A stretch of DNA of 64,000 bases from Capsicum annuum (lineage: Eukaryota > Streptophyta > Magnoliopsida > Solanales > Solanaceae): assembly GCF_002878395.1 (NCBI RefSeq), contig NC_061119.1:41526263-41590262 (forward strand), given 5' to 3'. Positions 11,978 to 21,112 of this stretch are shown here, one piece after another. The notes under the pieces are model-generated. The model did no database searches, was not told the DNA's origin, and saw nothing but the letters and a program-made list of their open reading frames with translations. Numbering within the stretch: position 1 is the first letter of the stretch; each line of letters starts with the position of its first letter. A program made the translations under genes and the position numbers.

Positions 11978-12600
11978 ATATATTTTATACATATATATAT
12001 TTGATAGAACTATACAATTTTTATACATATATCTTATATAGATAGATATTCTATTTAACGATTATATCGTTTTTATATAATTTAATTATTATTTCTAAAC
12101 AATAAAAAAAAAGCAGAATATTTGATCAGTCAAAAAATTTATAGCAAAAAAAAAATTGAAATATTTTTAAAAGGGTCAAATTCCCCAAGTTGAATATACT
12201 GTATCAGTATTGTATATAGATTGTATCAGTATTATATATGAACTACGTAGGCCAAAATGACCCAAATTGAGAAAGAATAGGAAATGGCCATAAAGTGACA
12301 TTTTTTTACCCGGACATTATATGTCCATATACCCAAACTTGGGCTATTCTTTTTTAAAAAGGCTACACAATGTCTTTTTCTCTTTAAACTGCGTATAAAT
12401 AATAAAATACCAACTCTTTTGGAAGTAATTACACTCTTTTTCACTTTTTTAATTACTTTATTCTCTCTCGCTATTAATATACATAACATTGCCGACATAT
12501 ACATAACATTCTGTGTATATGTTGGGATTTTTGTAATATATTTAGGGAGTTGAGATTTTTTGTAATATCGAAAACATAAGTTGTGTATTTGTGTAATTTT
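11691..12600. repeat. AT-rich DNA with 'TTTATACA' word repeats
   Basis: From about 11780 to 12090 the sequence is a run of variants of 'TTTCTATACAATTTTTATAC', with (TA)n at 11950 and 11990. It is flanked by 'AAAAATGACCA' (about 11735) and, in inverse form, 'GGCCATAAAGTGACATTTTT' (about 12285), which hints at a small foldback or Helitron-like element. I could not fix its ends. Confidence 0.35.
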
Positions 12601-14314
12601 TAGTTAAAATATTGCTTCTCCCTCCCCGCTATTTTACTTGGGCTTCGGCCACAAGAAATATCTGGTGTCTTTTGCATCACTTCGTATCAATCCTTTTGGA
12701 CTTAAATTCTGGAGGTTTTGGACTTGAAGAGATGCAAAGGAAGAAGAAATCCAAAAAGGACTCCAAACAGATTTTACATACAAAGAAAAAAAGGCTAGGA
12801 TTAGAAAATACTACATTAACTCACAACAAATGAACTAACATACATTAGCAAATTTTATCCTAATGGTAATAAAGATCAGCTGGAAACTAGACCCACATTT
12901 ATTTCAAATGAACCATGCTTATGCAAAGAAGCTAAAACAAAATATAGAAGGCAAGACCAGTATCTCAAAAGTATAAAAAGACTTTCATACTCTTAAGATA
13001 AGAGGTAGTTCGTGCTAATCAGAGACATTCTTTAAGGCAGTCTAAATTCACATAAGTTTTAAAGAGAGGACTTTGAAACAACTAACATGATTTCAATAGT
13101 ATACTATTTGTAAAGAAAATATGAGCAAATTCAGTAACTCATACTATACAAGAGTAAATTTTAACATACTTAACCAAATGACCAAGAACTTCAACAAACT
13201 TAACCTAGGAATGTAGTTATTTTTAGATTTGAGGAAACTAGGGATACAAATCCCATGTTCGTTTACTACATTCAGTCATAGTTTCAAAGGAAAAGAAGAA
13301 GGACGGGGATATTTAACAGAGGATAGAACTGGATAAAGAGAGAAAATTAGAAAGATATGACAAGAAAATTGTTTATTATTTAACATAGCCTTTTTGAACA
13401 TACGATTCTTAACCGAAATCAAATTATCAATAACAATCTCACAAGAAAAATCCAAACAAATATCACTTGGATCCATCTTCATTCTCTCTTTAGTTAATCA
13501 CTTTAGACCACAAGCTAAAGGATCGTTGAGGATTCACCAGGTTTGCGCATTCATGCTAACAAATAGAGGTGAAGGATAAAATCAATAATAAAGAAAAGAA
13601 ACTTACATACAGACCAAAGAAAGAGAACATAGCTAAGAGCAACATTCATATATAAAGAAAAAAATAACTATTTTCTTAAATGTGACCTTATAAAACTCTA
13701 AAAGTTTTAGGCCTACGAATAAAAAGTCACGACTAAACAAAAATATCAGCAAACGATCATATTCAAGAAAACTGCGAGACATACTCTATCCATATTAACC
13801 AATATCAAAGACAGGAGAAACCAAATCCATTCTCACACTAGTTGTGAGATTCAACTACCAAAAGCATCAAAAAACAAAATCATAAATACAACAGTAAAAC
13901 GACACCGACATTCTAACGTAGGATTCAACTAAAACTATAAAACTACAAAAAGTACTAAGCTACAAGAAATTTCGTAACAACAATAATAAAATAGAACTAC
14001 GAAAAGAAAAGAGATGGGGCCTTACCTTTTTGGAGCAGCAAAACAAAACTTCGAGTTGTCGAAAAGAAAAAAATTCACTGTTTATCTGGAACCCTAAGCT
14101 AAGAAACAAGACTTACAAGGATCGCGATGTAAAATTGTAACTAGAGAAAACCTTCTTTTAATTCAGAATTTTTTATTTTTGCTCAGAAATTTCGATTCCA
14201 AGACTTGCTCTCCACCAAAACAGTGGAGGTCTTTATAGGAAAACTTTGGGGTCAAATTAGGGTTGATTTTTGATGTAGGAAAAGGGTTTTGGAAGTTTTT
14301 TTTTTGGAAATTTC
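12601..14314. other. No gene recognised
   Basis: A-rich DNA without sustained ORFs. The last 350 bases (13960-14300) have, on the minus strand, the look of a plant promoter and leader ('CTATAAAGACCTCCACTG' around 14225), but no coding region follows. The LTR retrotransposon at 14320 has inserted just beyond it. Confidence 0.35.
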
Positions 14315-14319
14315 AGAAG

Positions 14320-15095
14320 TGATACGAGTACGATCACGTAGATGGACTTATGAGGGCGTACGTTAGACCCGAGGCTTGGTGTGTGCAATGAAGTGCAAAG
14401 GAGCACCTAAATGGACACCAAAACAGTCCACTACATACACTAAATGGGGCAAATCAGTCCACTACATATACTAGAGGGGTGTCCCTTCACTAAGGGGCCT
14501 TTTGGTCATTTTACCTATTATTTGTAATACACTATAAATAGAATAATGTAGGATTTCACTAGGGAGATTTTGATTATGAGTTCATAACTCTTGAAATATT
14601 TCCTCTCTAAGGAGAGAAGACCACCAACCCGAAATTGTAACTAGGGAAATCAACTTGAGAGTGGAATCACTCGTGTTAGATTCAAGCTTGGAAACGTTGG
14701 ATGCTTGGGAGATCGGGGTCACTCTTGTGCCAACGTAAGAGTTAGGTATTTGATGTGTGTGATGTTAAGGTCCAAGAGTGGAATAGACTTTTGGGTTGTT
14801 AATATTATACCTTCAATTTGTCTAACTATCTATCCTTTTATTTCTTTGTAATCATGTAGTAGTGTTGATGTCGTAACCGTGTGTTTGTGTTGTTAATGTG
14901 GAATCCAAAATTAGTCTATTGTTCATCTTGTTCTTGTTGTGTTGCTACTGTTTTGGTGTAATTACGCCATTGTGCCTTGTTTTCTTCTTGTTGGTAGCGA
15001 ATCCGAGAGGGGGTCACCAAAAGAGGTCCTCGATTTCTTGATTAGTGGACTAATTTTGGTGTTTGTTTCGTGCTTCTCTTATCTTTCGTGTATCA
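14320..15095 (+). repeat. 5' LTR of the non-autonomous element
   Basis: 776 bp. It aligns end to end with 17908-18690. The right copy has small insertions (for example 'AATAT' near 18160). A 71-codon ORF that starts inside it (14939) is not a gene. Confidence 0.92.
14532..14541 (+). promoter_or_regulatory. LTR TATA box
   Basis: 'CTATAAATAG' about 210 bp from the LTR start matches the plant TATA consensus and is conserved in the other LTR (about 18120-18129). It would drive transcription of the element. Confidence 0.6.
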
Positions 15096-15097
15096 TT

Positions 15098-15114
15098 TGG
15101 TATCAAAGCATGGC
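15098..15114 (+). promoter_or_regulatory. Primer binding site (initiator tRNA-Met)
   Basis: 'TGGTATCAAAGCATGGC' begins two bases after the LTR and matches the 'TGGTATCAGAGC' primer site used by many plant LTR retrotransposons that prime from initiator tRNA-Met. One position differs (A for G). Confidence 0.85.
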
Positions 15115-16355
15115 TAGATCTTGTTCCTACAAGATCAATCTTGGGCTTGCTTGTTAGAAAATTCAAAAAAAAAAGTTGAAATTTGAAAATTCTAAAAAGA
15201 AGCATATCTGTCCATTTTTGTGTCTTGGTCGAAATTGTGTTCTTGTTGTATCTTGACCGAGATTTTTCTTGTTTTGAGTCTAGATCTAGGAGTCATTTTA
15301 TTTGTTTTATTGTTTCTAGTGTTAGCTTTTTTTCCTCTAACATTAAAGAAGTCTAGATCTAGATTTGAGCTTTAATTGTTGATATTGTTGTTGTGAACCT
15401 AAACTTAGGCCGCGTGATTGTTGGACATGTGGTGTGTTGTTGGTTCAAGGTTTGAATGTGTATGGTGGTTATTGTGTTGTATTTTTAACCTTGAAAATGT
15501 GTTGTTGATGTTTGGGGTCCAACTTGAACCTTAGAACTTTAAGATTAAAAAAAAAATATGTTCTTGGTGTTCTTCACATCTTCATCTATTGTTGAAGAAA
15601 AAGTGGATGTTTGATCTTGGAAGTTGAAGAAAGAGAGTGTGTATTTTGTTAGTCTTGAAAAACATATTTCCAAAATTTAAGACCTCTCAAGACTTTTACA
15701 ACCAATTCCAACCACTCAAGGAATTCAACAACCACTTTTCCAACAACCTTCCATGATTTAAGGACCATGTCTTAAGGAGAAAAGTCAAGTCTTGCTTTTT
15801 GAATTTGAAAGAGGATTTCAAGACTTGTTTCTCTCCTTAACCAATTCCAAATTATAATTGGACCAAGACTTGAATTAGAAAATAAAATTTGATAACAACC
15901 GCAACCAATACGTGGTTGCCACATCACGTTTTTACTGTTCACCGATAATTTTTAAGCTCAAATTTCAGATTTCTTAGTTTTATTTTATTGTTTCCTAGTT
16001 TTGTTTGTTGGTTCGAACAATAATTAACAAATTAGTAATCTCCTACTAGATTGTAAGGTCGTTGTAGAGTCTGTTTGTTCGTGTCTACGATTATTGTGTG
16101 CTTTTATCTTTTGTGAATTCGTTGTATCTTGTTGGTTCAAGTCTGTAAACAAATTTTTTTTGAGTCAACTCAAACGAAAATCTATTTCGGGCAAGAGTAG
16201 ACTCGACCCTCAATCACTCGCGAAGTACAAGCCAACTTTCAACACTTGTGAAACCAAGTGTGAGGTAAAAATCAAAAGTGAGAGTGTGGTGAGGCATTTT
16301 TGAGCTAACAAGTTTGTTGTTTTGTTGTTCGTTGTTGTATTTTCTTTTAGGTACC
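15115..16355 (+). other. Long untranslated leader of the non-autonomous element
   Basis: About 1.2 kb with stops in all frames and G/T-rich sequence. The C-rich strand composition differs from the ORF downstream. It presumably holds the dimerisation and packaging signals the element needs to be mobilised in trans; that is inference. Confidence 0.5.
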
Positions 16356-17809
16356 ATGGCTTCCACCAATCTCGATGCCACATTTGACCGCATCACTGAC
16401 AATATTAAAGACATGAAAGGGCAAGTTGAAAGGCTACGCCAATTGGTATTCACACTTATCCCAATAAATCCAAAACCTAAGGTCCAAACACCTTGCGGTG
16501 AGAGCTTACCGAAGGAAGTTGCTGCCCAAACTTGTGAAGGACTTTTACTCCGAGGTAAAGATGAACATACTCATGAATGTCAAGGAAAAATTGCTAACTC
16601 TTATACTTTGGTACATGTGAATGATAAACATGTGGTTAATAAACCGTTGAGTGTGAGTAGTAGCTTACCTACATATGAGTATATTGATTCCTTACAAATT
16701 CTAGATGATGTACATGTTGTGCGAGTGGATACACTAGTTGATCCTATAGATGACCGAATCGACTCTTCTAGTATGATCGATTTGTGTCCACCTAGTGTTG
16801 AAACTATTGTGTTGAATGAAAGTACATAGTTATGTGAAAATTATGTTGATCAACTTATGTGTAAAACTTTCCCACCACTTGAGAATATGTGTGATATGAT
16901 TAATGAATCTTAAGTGAATGAAGAATTTAAAGATGTTGGTCAAGGACAAAGAAGTGAACCCGTGAGCCTATGTTGTTGTAAGGATTCTAATGTTTGCTTG
17001 GCTCATAGGTTTAATCATGTGTTTGACATATCTTTGAAAATAATTTTTCTTGTACTCTTTTGCATGACACCCCACCCGTGCTTGACAAATATGGCGACTT
17101 GAATTGTAAACCCTTTGATGTTAATGGTGGTTTCTGTCTACTCGAGGACAGTAGGGTAAATGTGTCATTGTCTCTTTGGGGTGTTGCTCATATCCGTGCA
17201 TCCATGTTTGACACACTTGTATTTAAGTTATGTGAACCACAAATTGAGGATGACAAGTTGTATTCTTGTTTGTGGAAGGGTCCAAGGATGTTAAAGACTT
17301 CTTGTCACCTTCATGGGGTTGGACAAGTTGAAGTATCTTGTGGGACTCTTGGAAGCGTGCTTCACATTATTTATAGAGGGAAGCCGAGTTCTTGGGCAAA
17401 CTACGTGCCTTGGATTGGATTGTTGCATGGTAGTTTCCCTATTGGTATGACTCCCTTGATGGAATGCCTTCCTTCGGTAAGTAGTTGGAAGGAGAGAGGT
17501 CCTACGTGTTTGCAATATCCCTTTCTCTCATTGTGTGTTCCTACTTGTGAATACATCTTTGATGAAAATTATTTCTTTGGTGCCTTTCTTCATTACCTAT
17601 ATGCATATGATGATATTCATGATGTTGTTGAATATATATCGTATGAGAGGCATAGTCTCGGTTTTTGTCCCTTAATTCTTGATGTTCATCCGAGACCTTT
17701 CGTTTGTGGTGTTGTACAAAATCTTTTCATAATTAACACAAAAGATCCTTGGTTGTACTTCAAGTGTGTATCATCGTGGCATGATATTTCTAATTATTTA
17801 TTTTGCTAA
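16356..17809 (+). pseudogene. Element-encoded protein of unknown family, about 480 codons, broken
   Basis: I read one ancestral ORF. It starts at an ATG at 16356 in good context (accATGG), runs to a TAG at 16827-16829, continues in the same frame through a TAA at about 16912, and after a +1 shift near 17050-17100 continues to 17809. The first part (157 codons) opens 'MASTNLDATFDRITDNIKDM', a probable short coiled coil. The last part (249 codons) is rich in Trp, Tyr, Cys and His, with phrases such as 'HLHGVGQVEVSCGTLGS' and 'YRGKPSSWANYVPWIGLLHG'. I see no zinc knuckle, protease, RT or integrase motif, and I recognise no family. It could be a divergent gag or a captured plant sequence. The ATG at 16314 is an alternative start but lacks good context. 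Confidence 0.6.
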
Positions 17810-17892
17810 CCCGAACCCTCATGCCATGAGGATGTTTACTTGTTTGTTTCCTCTTTGATTTTGCAAGGTACGAATTTGAGGTTGAATCCTTT

Positions 17893-17907
17893 TCAAGAAG
17901 GGGAGGA
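17893..17907 (+). promoter_or_regulatory. Polypurine tract
   Basis: 'AAGAAGGGGAGGA' lies directly before the 3' LTR, where plus-strand DNA synthesis is primed in LTR retrotransposons. Confidence 0.85.
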
Positions 17908-18690
17908 TGATACGAGTACGATCACGTAGATGGACTTATGAGGGCGTACGTTAGACCCGAGGCTTGATGTGTGTAATGAAGTGCAAAAGAGCACCTAAAT
18001 AAACACCAAACTAGTCCACTACATACACTAAATAGGCCAAATCAGTCCACTACGTATACTAGAGGGGTGCCCCTTCACTAAAAGGCCTTTTGGTCATTTT
18101 ACCTATTATTTGTAATACACTATAAATAGAATAATGTAGGGTTTCATTAGGAAGATTTTGATAAATATTATGAGTTTATAACACTTGAAACATTTCCTCT
18201 CTAAGGAGAGAAGACCACCAACCCAAAATTGTAACTAGGAAAATCAACTTGAGAGTGGAATCGCTTGTGTTGAATTCAAGCTTGGAAACATTGGATGCTT
18301 GAGAGATCGAGGTCACTCTTGTGCCAATGTAAGAGTTAGGTATTTGATATGTGTGATGTTAAAGGTCCAAGAGTGGAATAGACTTTTGGGTTGTTAATAT
18401 TATACCTTCAATTTGTTTAACTATCTATCCTTTTGTTTCTTTGTAATCGTGTAGTAGTGTTGATGTTGTAACCGTGTGTTTGTGTTGTTAATCTGGAATC
18501 TAAAATTAGTCTATTTTTCATCTTGTTCTTGTTGTGTTGCTACTGTTTTGGTGTTATTACGCCATTGTGCCATGTTTTTTTCCTTGTTGGTAGCGAATCC
18601 GAAAAGGGTCATCAAAAGAGGTCCTTGGTTTCTTGACTAGTGGACTGATTTTGGTGTTTGTTTCGTGTTTCTCTTGTCTTTTGTGTATCA
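17908..18690 (+). repeat. 3' LTR of the non-autonomous element
   Basis: 783 bp, the partner of 14320-15095. It ends 'GTGTATCA' and is followed by the AGAAG duplication. Confidence 0.92.
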
Positions 18691-18721
18691 AGAAGGGATT
18701 TTGAATTAGAGAAGAGAGGAT

Positions 18722-19785
18722 TGTAGACGATAAATTTTTAAGTCAATAAAACAATAATCGAGACAGAAAAAATCGAAGTAACAAAATATAATATTTGATT
18801 TCAAATGAATATGTGTTAAAATCTCTGTGGTAATCCTGTGATTCTTCAAAGTAATATGAACTTAGACTTGAACATGATTTGGATTCAAGGGCTTGAGTAG
18901 CTTGATCTTGAATCTTCATTTTTAGGCTTGAATTTGGATATCAGTTCATCACAAATACTTGGATGATTTCTACAAACGATGAATAAGTATATTGATCTTG
19001 AACAAGAATTATGTTGTTCTTGATCTTGAACTTAGTTGTTTGAAAATTATAACTTGCAGAGAAATTATGATTTTTGATCCACGAGCTCTCTTCTTACTTT
19101 TTGTTTCTCAAAATCCTTTTCTCTTTATGAATTATGAGGACCTCTATTTATAGTTGGAGGGGTAAGGCCATAGTGTGATTTGATTGGTTGATTCAAAATT
19201 GACCAATCACATTTTTTAGTGATAAGCTCTAATTTGATTGGCTAGAACATGTTATCTGTATACATGGCATGATTTAGTGGCTCATTTCGTTTAACTTGGA
19301 TTCTCACATAATATTGACTCATATCATATTTTTATTAGCTCATTTCATTTAACTTGTATTGCCACATAATATTGACAAATGTCATGCTTTTAGTGGCTCA
19401 TTTCATTTACCTTGGATTGCCACATAATATCGACATATGCCATGTTTTTAGTGGCTCATTTCATTTAACTTATATTGCCCCATAATATTGACACACGTCA
19501 TTCTTTTAGTGGCTCATGTCATTTCACTTGAATTGTCAAATAATAACACATCCTATGCTTTTAGTGGTTCATTTTATTTAACTAGGATTTTTAAGCTTGG
19601 GTAGTACCCATTTGGGCTTTGGGTTAATAAATATGGGATCATCATTTTAATTAAATTAGCCCAATGTATTTGAGATTAGATGATTAACCCAATCATATTA
19701 GTCACATTATTTGGACTTTTTTTTGAATTTAATATAGTCCAAATAAATATATGAATTTAAATTTAATAAAATTTCAATACTCACA
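18722..19785 (-). repeat. 3' LTR of the Tat element
   Basis: 1064 bp. On the minus strand it has TG...CA ends and a TATA box ('CTATAAATAG', about 19143-19152 on the plus strand as CTATTTATAG). Positions 19276-19595 hold about six copies of a 58-bp unit ('AGTGGCTCATTTCATTTAAC' plus 'TTGGATTGCCACATAATATT'), also present in the right LTR. Confidence 0.85.
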
Positions 19786-19812
19786 AATGTCCCCTACTTC
19801 AAGACTTGTCAA
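19786..19812 (-). promoter_or_regulatory. Polypurine tract of the Tat element
   Basis: The minus strand reads 'TTGAAGTAGGGGACATT' immediately before the LTR start TGTGAG. This fixes the left LTR as the 3' LTR and the internal region as lying to its right. Confidence 0.75.
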
Positions 19813-19944
19813 ATTTAAATTTTTCTAAAAGTTGATGGACTAGACTTGAAGTACAGTTAAGACAACAATATTTTTTTGGTTGTCTTGTATGTAGAAAATG
19901 CTTGTTTCTTTAGCTTCAAGTAGTCACAAAATTCCACAAGGATA

Positions 19945-20001
19945 TTTTTTTAATTCCGTATTTGATCCAAGTATGTCACATAAAATGAAACGGAGTGAGT
20001 A
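19945..20001. mobile_element. End of a Stowaway-like MITE, truncated
   Basis: The inverse reads 'TACTCACTCCGTTTCATTTT' then 'ATGTGACATACTTGGATC', a common MITE terminus of Solanaceae. The opposite terminus was not found. Confidence 0.45.
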
Positions 20002-20246
20002 AATAAATACCCATGTTGAAAATTTTCACGTGCAAAAGTTTTACTAATAGTGAAATGATAATTTATTACTTGTAAAGTAGGGTCCACATTTTAGGATCGT
20101 TATCTTTAAAGTTCTTGATAAACTTTATGAGATTTTTGATAGTAAAGAAAACATTTTTGTCCTTATCTCAAAAATATTTAACTTATCAATATTGTATTTG
20201 TGTTAGACTAGAATACTACTATTTATTGTGACCCTCTTTTTTTTAA

Positions 20247-20256
20247 CTATAAATAG
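20247..20256 (+). promoter_or_regulatory. TATA box of the antisense gene
   Basis: 'CTATAAATAG' lies about 860 bp before the ATG of the plus-strand plant-mobile-domain gene. Inside the Tat element this strand is antisense to pol. A 5' leader with an intron would join it to the ATG: a possible donor is at about 20347 ('GGTAATAC') and an acceptor 'TTTTTCAG' at about 21104. This is inference. Confidence 0.45.
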
Positions 20257-20459
20257 CAGGTAGCTTCTTTGAAACTATTCAACAATTACGTGGAGAAACT
20301 TTTGATAATCAACCATCAAGTACTTACTGAACGTTGCGGCAAAAGGGTAATACACATCCTCCTTTTTTTGATAATCAACAACAATTCTTCCTTCCTCTTT
20401 TTTTTACTGGAAATGTTTGTGCTTTTTTTTGTTCGTGTGTCGCCCTTAAAAACAAAAAA

Positions 20460-21010
20460 TGTGGCCTAGTCACTTTTGTTGACTTTTCAATTATTATTTT
20501 TTAAAGTAAACAAAGAGAGTGAAAAAATAACTTTCGTTACTTTTTTTTTAACTTTGTTGCCAGCCGCCTTTTTACTTTTTTTTAGCTCTTTGACTTTTCA
20601 ATAATAATTTTTTTAAAATAAAAGTAACCAAAAAAAAATACTAGTTTTGTTACTTCAACAACTTTCTTTTTCTTTGCTTTGACATCGTAATTTTGAAGCT
20701 TTAAAAAAATAGAATATTTGAGTATAGGGCATCATAAGTGTTGTCTTATTTGAGCCAAAGACTATATACCATCTAAGACAAAGACTTTACATAGTTTGCG
20801 GCTAAGACTTTTACACCATCTGAGCCAAATATTGCTTTATTCGAGCCAAAGACTTCACACTGTCTAAGACAAAGACTTTATAAAGTCCGCGGCTAAGACT
20901 TTTACACTACTTAAGCTAAAGACCTTACATTATTTGAGGCAACCACTTTACACTGTCTGAGCTGAAGGAGTCACATTGTCCAAGTTGACAACTTTATATG
21001 ATCACTACTT
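20460..21010 (+). repeat. Tandem repeats in the leader of the antisense gene
   Basis: 20460-20690 holds two diverged copies of a unit of about 115 bp containing 'TTTGACTTTTCAAT'. 20735-21000 holds about ten copies of a short unit of about 24 bp, consensus 'GAGCCAAAGACTTTACACTGTCT', some grouped in a higher-order unit of about 95 bp with 'GCGGCTAAGACTTTTACAC'. Confidence 0.65.
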
Positions 21011-21112
21011 AACTGAAGTTGATCACATTTGAATTTAGAGTTCATAATTCATAATTATGGAATTATCAAGTAATTGCTAATGAAATACTCTTCTTCTTTT
21101 TCAGTTTGAATC

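Larger units (their letters stand above)
14315..18695 (+). mobile_element. Complete non-autonomous LTR retrotransposon with 5-bp TSD
   Basis: Two direct LTRs (14320-15095 and 17908-18690) begin TGATACGAG and end GTGTATCA, with TG...CA termini. The target duplication AGAAG lies at 14315-14319 and 18691-18695. A primer site complementary to initiator tRNA-Met follows the left LTR, and a polypurine tract precedes the right LTR. The internal region is only 2.8 kb and shows no protease, reverse transcriptase, RNase H or integrase motif, so movement must depend on another element. The LTRs differ at roughly 5% of sites by eye, mainly transitions, so the insertion is not recent. The single ORF inside is described separately. 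Confidence 0.92.

Noticed and set aside
12601..14314. Minus-strand host gene promoter and first exon
   Set aside because: The composition near 14040-14260 suggests a leader, but no ORF above 70 codons or splice-linked coding sequence follows.
14939..15157. 72-codon ORF
   Set aside because: It lies in the 5' LTR and primer site of the retrotransposon; no family match, and it is not in the right position for gag.
17291..17515. 74-codon minus-strand ORF
   Set aside because: It is the antisense shadow of the 249-codon plus-strand ORF, and lacks any motif.
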